Source: Desulfuromusa sp. (GTDB lineage: Bacteria; Desulfobacterota; Desulfuromonadia; Desulfuromonadales; Geopsychrobacteraceae). From it: DNA of 37,581 nucleotides. The notes below the pieces were generated by a model. That model saw nothing but the letters and a program-made list of their open reading frames with translations, searched no databases and was not told the DNA's origin. The stretch's first letter is position 1. Each line of letters opens with the position of its first letter. The stretch lies in contig JADGDX010000026.1 of the NCBI GenBank assembly GCA_016744675.1, forward strand, positions 1 to 37,581. Reading direction: 5' to 3'. The position numbers and the translations under genes were made by a program. Positions 34,520 to 37,581 of the stretch are shown here, piece after piece.

Positions 34520-34535
34520 TTAACCCTTACGTAAG
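34520..34535 (+). promoter_or_regulatory. MerR-like operator before the ETF-oxidoreductase operon
   Basis: TTAACCCTTACGTAAG contains the CTTACGTAAG palindrome and matches the series at 34389, 5963 and 13191. It lies 66 bases before the ATG at 34602. Confidence 0.5.
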
Positions 34536-34601
34536 CTTTTGGGGAAAGTGAAACCCCTCTTCAAAAGCTTATTAAACTCTTTTTTGCGAGATACATTCAC
34601 T

Positions 34602-36587
34602 ATGGAATCTACCCGCGAAATTTATTGGAATGTTGGTCACGGTGCCGCCACTTTAGTGCCGATGTACGTTCTTAGTTTCTTTGCTATCGCAATCCTTTCG
34701 TATGCCTTTTATCGGCGGCTAAAAATTTATAAACAGGGACAGACGCTTGATCGTACCGATCGCTTGCCGCAACGGATAGCTGGGATGATTCGAAACGTTT
34801 TACTGCAAAGTAAAGTTCTTAATGTCCGTGGGCCGGGGTTAGCCCATGCGCTGTTCTTCTGGGGTTTCTTTATCTTGTTTCTTGGGACGTGTTTAATAGT
34901 GCTTCAGGCCGATTTTACCGATTTATTCTTCGGTGTTAAATTTCTCAAGGGGCCGTTTTACCTGTTCTTTTCTCTGATTCTTGATATTGCCGGACTCATA
35001 GCGATTCTCATGCTGATTGGTTTGCTGATCCGTCGTTACGAGATCCGTCCTGCGGGTCTGGAAAATAGTGTTGATGATCTTATTATGCACGGATTGTTGC
35101 TGACGATCCTGATCAGTGGATTTGTTATCGAAGGCATTCGGATGGCGGTGACCGAACTAGGCACTTCGTTGGCATTATGGTCTCCCGTTGGTTTGGGGGT
35201 GGCAAAACTATTCTCTGGCATGGAGGAGTCGACACTTTTGGCGCTGCACAGCAACCTTTGGTGGTTGCACCTGATGATCGTTATTGTCTTTATCGCCATT
35301 ATCCCCATGACGAAGTTTCGCCATATTTTTACCACCAGTGCTAACTATCTTTTCACCGACCTTGGCCCAAAGGGGCTGGTTCCACCTCTTGACATGGAAG
35401 ATGAAGAGGCCGAGAGCTTTGGTGCTGCCAAAATAACCGACATGACTTGGAAGGACATTTTTGATGCCGATGCCTGCACCAGTTGCAAACGTTGTCAGGA
35501 TCGCTGTCCTGCTTGGGTGACCGATAAGCCTCTCTCACCGATGAAAATAATTCAGCAAATTGGTGAAATTGCAGAGATTAACCCAACAACACCACTGCTT
35601 GATAAAATAGACAAAGACGCTATTTGGTCATGTACGACCTGCCGGGCTTGTCAGGAGATCTGTCCCGCTAGTATCGAACACGTGAATAAAATAATCGATG
35701 TACGCCGTAATCTGGTGCTGATGGAGGGAGAGTTCCCCGGTGAAGAAGTGATGGCTGCGATGGAAAACACAGAAGTTAATGGAAACCCCTTTGGCCTTGC
35801 GTTTGCCAGCCGTGGAGATTGGGCTGAAGGGCTTCCGCTTGTCACTTTGGGAGAAAGCAGTGATGTCGATATCCTTTATTTCGTTGGCTGCTATGCCTCT
35901 TTTGATAAGCGGAATCAGGCTATTGCCAAAGCTTTTGTAACGCTCTGTGATGCGGCAGGTGTGAAAGTTGGTATCCTTGGTAAGGAAGAAAAATGTTGTG
36001 GGGAACCGATGCGGAAGATGGGGAACGAATATCTCTATCAAATGCAGGCGAGTGAAAATATCGAACGGTTTAGCAACTATGCTCTTAAGCAGATTGTGAC
36101 GACCTGCCCACACTGTTTTAATACCTTGAACAAAGATTATCGCGATCTGGGGATGGAGATTGAGGTCAAACATTATACTGATTATCTGGCAGAGTTATTG
36201 GAACAAGGGAAGTTTAAGCTGACCCCGCAATCTTTTGACTGCACCTATCACGATTCCTGTTATTTAGGGCGTTATAACGATATTTATCAGACTCCACGAA
36301 CTCTTCTTGCCGCAGCAGGGGGGAAGCTGACTGAGATGGAAAAGCATGGCACTGAATCCTTCTGTTGCAGTGCCGGTGGTGGACGTATTCTAGCTGATGA
36401 AAATATGGGTACTCGGATTAGTGAAAAGCGGGCTCAGATGGCTGCAGAAACGGGAGCACCAATGCTGATTTCCAACTGTCCCTTCTGTCTCACCATGTTT
36501 GAAGACGGAATTAAAGGGGCAGAGCTGGATGAACAACTGCAGCCAATGGATCTGGCAGAAATTTTAGTTGAACGACTTGATGGATAA
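34602..36587 (+). CDS. Membrane iron-sulfur oxidoreductase, ETF:quinone oxidoreductase-like (EtfD type)
   Basis: A 661-residue protein. The N-terminal third has five to six membrane helices (NarI-like, with candidate heme histidines in HALFFWGFF and HSNLWWLHLM). Two [4Fe-4S] motifs follow, CTSCKRCQDRCP and CTTCRACQEICP, then two CCG (DUF224/HdrD-like) domains with CYASF...CCGEPMRKMG and CYLGRYN...FCCSAGGGR. Such proteins next to etfBA carry electrons from reduced ETF to menaquinone. The ATG at 34602 gives the usual N-terminus (MESTREIYWNVGHG); a TTG frame opening at 34539 overlaps the operator site and is less likely. Together with fadE it connects beta-oxidation to respiration. Confidence 0.9.
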   Translation: MESTREIYWNVGHGAATLVPMYVLSFFAIAILSYAFYRRLKIYKQGQTLDRTDRLPQRIAGMIRNVLLQSKVLNVRGPGLAHALFFWGFFILFLGTCLIVLQADFTDLFFGVKFLKGPFYLFFSLILDIAGLIAILMLIGLLIRRYEIRPAGLENSVDDLIMHGLLLTILISGFVIEGIRMAVTELGTSLALWSPVGLGVAKLFSGMEESTLLALHSNLWWLHLMIVIVFIAIIPMTKFRHIFTTSANYLFTDLGPKGLVPPLDMEDEEAESFGAAKITDMTWKDIFDADACTSCKRCQDRCPAWVTDKPLSPMKIIQQIGEIAEINPTTPLLDKIDKDAIWSCTTCRACQEICPASIEHVNKIIDVRRNLVLMEGEFPGEEVMAAMENTEVNGNPFGLAFASRGDWAEGLPLVTLGESSDVDILYFVGCYASFDKRNQAIAKAFVTLCDAAGVKVGILGKEEKCCGEPMRKMGNEYLYQMQASENIERFSNYALKQIVTTCPHCFNTLNKDYRDLGMEIEVKHYTDYLAELLEQGKFKLTPQSFDCTYHDSCYLGRYNDIYQTPRTLLAAAGGKLTEMEKHGTESFCCSAGGGRILADENMGTRISEKRAQMAAETGAPMLISNCPFCLTMFEDGIKGAELDEQLQPMDLAEILVERLDG

Positions 36588-36604
36588 ATTATCAAAGGAG
36601 AAAA

Positions 36605-37381
36605 ATGATGAAAATACTTGTCTGTATCAAGCAGGTTCCCGACATGGAATCCAAATTTAAAGTTAATGCTGCAGGGAATTGGTATGAAGAAACCGATCTT
36701 GCTTGGCGGATGAATGAATATGATGAGTATGCTGTTGAGCAGGCCGTTCAGTTAAAACAGCAGGTGGGTGAAGCTGATTTAACTGTGCTCTGCATTGGCC
36801 CCGAACGAGTTAAAGAGACAATGAAAAAAGCTTTAGCGATGGGGTGTGATCGTGGTTTCCATATTGGTGATGATGAGAATCATCTCAAAGATCCCTTTGC
36901 TATTGCAGCATTGATTGCAAATTATGCACAAGATCAAACTTTTGATTTGATTTTTACTGGAATGCAGTCGCAGGACCGTGGCAGTGCTCAGGTTGGAGTT
37001 TTGGTTGCAGAAATGCTGGGCATACCAAGTTTAACCACTCTGGTTGAATTCAGCTATGCCGATGGGACGATTAATGCCAAACGTGAGCTCGAGGGTGGAA
37101 TCAAAGCGAAGGTCAGTTGTGCCACGCCAGCTTTAGTCACCTGTCAACTTGGTTTGAATACCCCACGTTATCCAACTCTGCCAAATATTATGAAGGCGAA
37201 GAAGAAAGAGATGATTTCAACTCCAGTTGCTGAACTTCATCCTAAAGATCCATTGCTTGAGGTATTGCAAGTTGCACCACCAGAGAAAAAGGGGGGTGGG
37301 TTGATTCTTGAAGGCGATCCTGCGGATCTGGCAGATCAAGTGATCAAGATGTTGAAAGAAAAAACGACTGCTTTAGCATAG
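36605..37381 (+). CDS. etfB: Electron transfer flavoprotein beta subunit EtfB
   Basis: A 258-residue ETF beta subunit. The N-terminal KILVCIKQVPDMESKF, the MNEYDEYAVEQAVQLK region, AMGCDRGFHIGD, GMQSQDRGSAQVG and LVTCQLGLNTPRYPTLP are the family pattern. It binds AMP or FAD at the interface with EtfA and accepts electrons from acyl-CoA dehydrogenase. AAAGGAG precedes two consecutive ATG codons (36605 and 36608). It lies 17 bases after the oxidoreductase gene and nine before etfA. Confidence 0.96.
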   Translation: MMKILVCIKQVPDMESKFKVNAAGNWYEETDLAWRMNEYDEYAVEQAVQLKQQVGEADLTVLCIGPERVKETMKKALAMGCDRGFHIGDDENHLKDPFAIAALIANYAQDQTFDLIFTGMQSQDRGSAQVGVLVAEMLGIPSLTTLVEFSYADGTINAKRELEGGIKAKVSCATPALVTCQLGLNTPRYPTLPNIMKAKKKEMISTPVAELHPKDPLLEVLQVAPPEKKGGGLILEGDPADLADQVIKMLKEKTTALA

Positions 37382-37390
37382 GAGAATCGG

Positions 37391-37581
37391 ATGAAAACAT
37401 TACTCGTTGCAGAATATAGAGATGGAAAGTTGCTTGGCACTAGCAGTGAAATGATCAACTTTGCTTCGTTGTTGGGAGCAGATAGCGCCATGTTTATGGT
37501 TGGTTCTGAAAATTCGTTACCAGATTATAATGGCAAACTCTATTTGGCAGATATCGGTCAGGCTGGTGAATTCAATCCGAG
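37391..37581 (+). CDS. etfA: Electron transfer flavoprotein alpha subunit EtfA (partial)
   Basis: The first 63 codons of a gene that runs off the window. KTLLVAEYRDGKLLG, then LLGADSAMFMVGS and YLADIGQAGEF, match the N-terminal domain of EtfA. GGAGAATCGG precedes the ATG at 37391. EtfA pairs with the etfB product to form the FAD-binding ETF heterodimer. Confidence 0.92.
   Translation, partial: MKTLLVAEYRDGKLLGTSSEMINFASLLGADSAMFMVGSENSLPDYNGKLYLADIGQAGEFNP

Noticed and set aside
1..37581. CRISPR array, tRNA, rRNA or prophage
   Set aside because: No regularly spaced direct repeats, cloverleaf-like sequences, rRNA segments or phage genes were seen on either strand.

Overview
The window looks like a chromosomal segment of a free-living, anaerobic, cytochrome-rich Desulfuromonadales-type bacterium (Geobacter/Desulfuromonas/Pelobacter relatives). 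The reasons are a FadN-type fusion enzyme in a fadNAE arrangement, an EtfB/EtfA pair with a membrane CCG-type iron-sulfur oxidoreductase, octaheme and tetraheme c-type cytochromes, a sigma-54 two-component system and a tungstate ABC transporter. This is inferred from gene content; no rRNA or tRNA gene is visible.

Layout. Positions 1-2006 hold a probable IS200/IS605-like end, a broken TauE/SafE permease fragment, a small unknown protein, a LysR regulator and a divergent 53-residue membrane peptide with its own promoter and terminator. Positions 2117-5724 carry housekeeping genes: an IscU/NifU-like scaffold, plsY and mltG, convergent with hemL across a palindrome-rich spacer.

Positions 6273-13071 encode a probable envelope lipid conduit: an outer-membrane DUF1302 protein, a periplasmic DUF1329 (LolB-like) protein, a YCF48-type beta-propeller and an RND/MMPL pump. 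Positions 13314-23980 encode fatty-acid activation and beta-oxidation: acyl-CoA synthetase, FadN, FadA, FadE, an MBL hydrolase, a delta3-delta2-enoyl-CoA isomerase-like protein and two iron-sulfur proteins. At the right end (32909-37581) a MerR regulator, a thioesterase and a LysE-type exporter lie divergent to the ETF oxidoreductase, etfB and the start of etfA. Near-palindromic sites of the form TTGACCTTTACGTAAAGG lie upstream of the conduit, the acyl-CoA synthetase and the merR/ETF divergon. They suggest one MerR (LiuR-like) regulon for lipid uptake or export, beta-oxidation and electron transfer to the quinone pool.

Positions 24057-29531 form a second module: a tetraheme NapC/NrfH-type quinol dehydrogenase and an octaheme hydroxylamine-oxidoreductase-like cytochrome (haoCA-like). 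Divergent to them are a histidine kinase whose sensor domain carries a heme motif (CLDCH) and an NtrC-type regulator. A good sigma-54 promoter faces the cytochrome genes, with two copies of GTTACC-N4-GGTAGC placed as enhancer sites. Similar sites recur before a YciI-like gene and in the mobA/tup spacer. Positions 29601-32744 carry mobA and tupABC, for molybdenum/tungsten cofactor supply.

Most interesting points: the MerR operator series tying an uncharacterised DUF1302/DUF1329/YCF48/MMPL system to beta-oxidation, and the heme-sensor/sigma-54 circuit controlling a HAO-type cytochrome in an anaerobe.
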